A DNA stretch of 64,000 bases from Sporocytophaga sp. Lineage in GTDB: Bacteria > Bacteroidota > Bacteroidia > Cytophagales > Cytophagaceae. Positions 63,980 through 64,000 of this stretch are shown here, one piece after another. The stretch spans positions 392,188 to 456,187 of the forward strand of contig JANQAB010000002.1 of assembly GCA_024707265.1 (NCBI GenBank). Reading direction: 5' to 3'. A program made the translations under genes and the position numbers. Every line of letters starts with the position of its first letter. The stretch's first letter is position 1. The notes under the pieces were generated by a model. It was not told the DNA's origin. It did no database searches and was given only the letters and a program-made list of their open reading frames with translations.

Positions 63980-64000
63980 TAAAATAATCCTGCTTTTGGG

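Overview
The window reads as chromosome of a free-living gliding-type Bacteroidota, most likely a Cytophagales member close to Cytophaga or Sporocytophaga. This is inferred from several things: three or more secreted proteins with a type IX secretion (T9SS) C-terminal sorting domain, a giant exported protein with six CBM6-like modules, Bacteroidota promoter elements (TTTG with TAnnTTTG), the rpmB-rpmG-DUF4295-ftsY block, a fused alpha/beta ketoacid dehydrogenase E1, YtxJ, and AT-rich spacers. No species call can be made from sequence reading alone.

Layout. 0-16 kb: small stress, redox and regulatory genes (two Crp-like regulators, an AraC regulator, SDR, FMN reductase, DoxX, VOC, YciI, two SRPBCC proteins), an MBOAT/SGNH-like acyltransferase pair, and gapA flanked by two DJ-1/PfpI-type proteins. 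15.9-17.5 kb: a three-gene HipBST-like toxin-antitoxin locus behind four operators spaced exactly 41 bp apart. 17.6-22.7 kb: a scarred region with tRNA-like remnants, two GIY-YIG nuclease remnants, a T9SS protein, a truncated lipocalin gene, a 1421-bp insertion sequence, and 143-bp tandem repeats leading into a real tRNA-His. 22.7-31.4 kb: metabolic genes (dihydroorotase, DEAD-box helicase, LutB-like protein, M28 peptidase, gcvP). 31.6-33.3 kb: an ImmA/IrrE-like metallopeptidase with a coiled-coil partner. 33.9-38.6 kb: the CBM6 repeat protein. 38.8-49.1 kb: lipA, OsmC, a ytxJ operon with two uncharacterised exported proteins, a fused E1, an M16 peptidase, ispF, a 171-bp tandem repeat, and an S8 lipoprotein protease. 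49.6-56.1 kb: cysN, cysD, cysC, cysQ with a glycosyltransferase, a WbqC protein and a sulfotransferase, which together suggest PAPS supply for sulfation of a surface glycan. 56.1-64 kb: mnmD, envelope proteins, a GroES-like protein, hemB, rocD, rpmB, rpmG, a DUF4295 gene and ftsY.

Quality warning. Eleven genes, including the normally essential ftsY and a dihydroorotase, carry 12 frame breaks. Eleven of them are explained by one extra base in a run of A or T. This pattern points to homopolymer errors in the sequence rather than to eleven pseudogenes, so those genes are annotated here as whole genes with a note.
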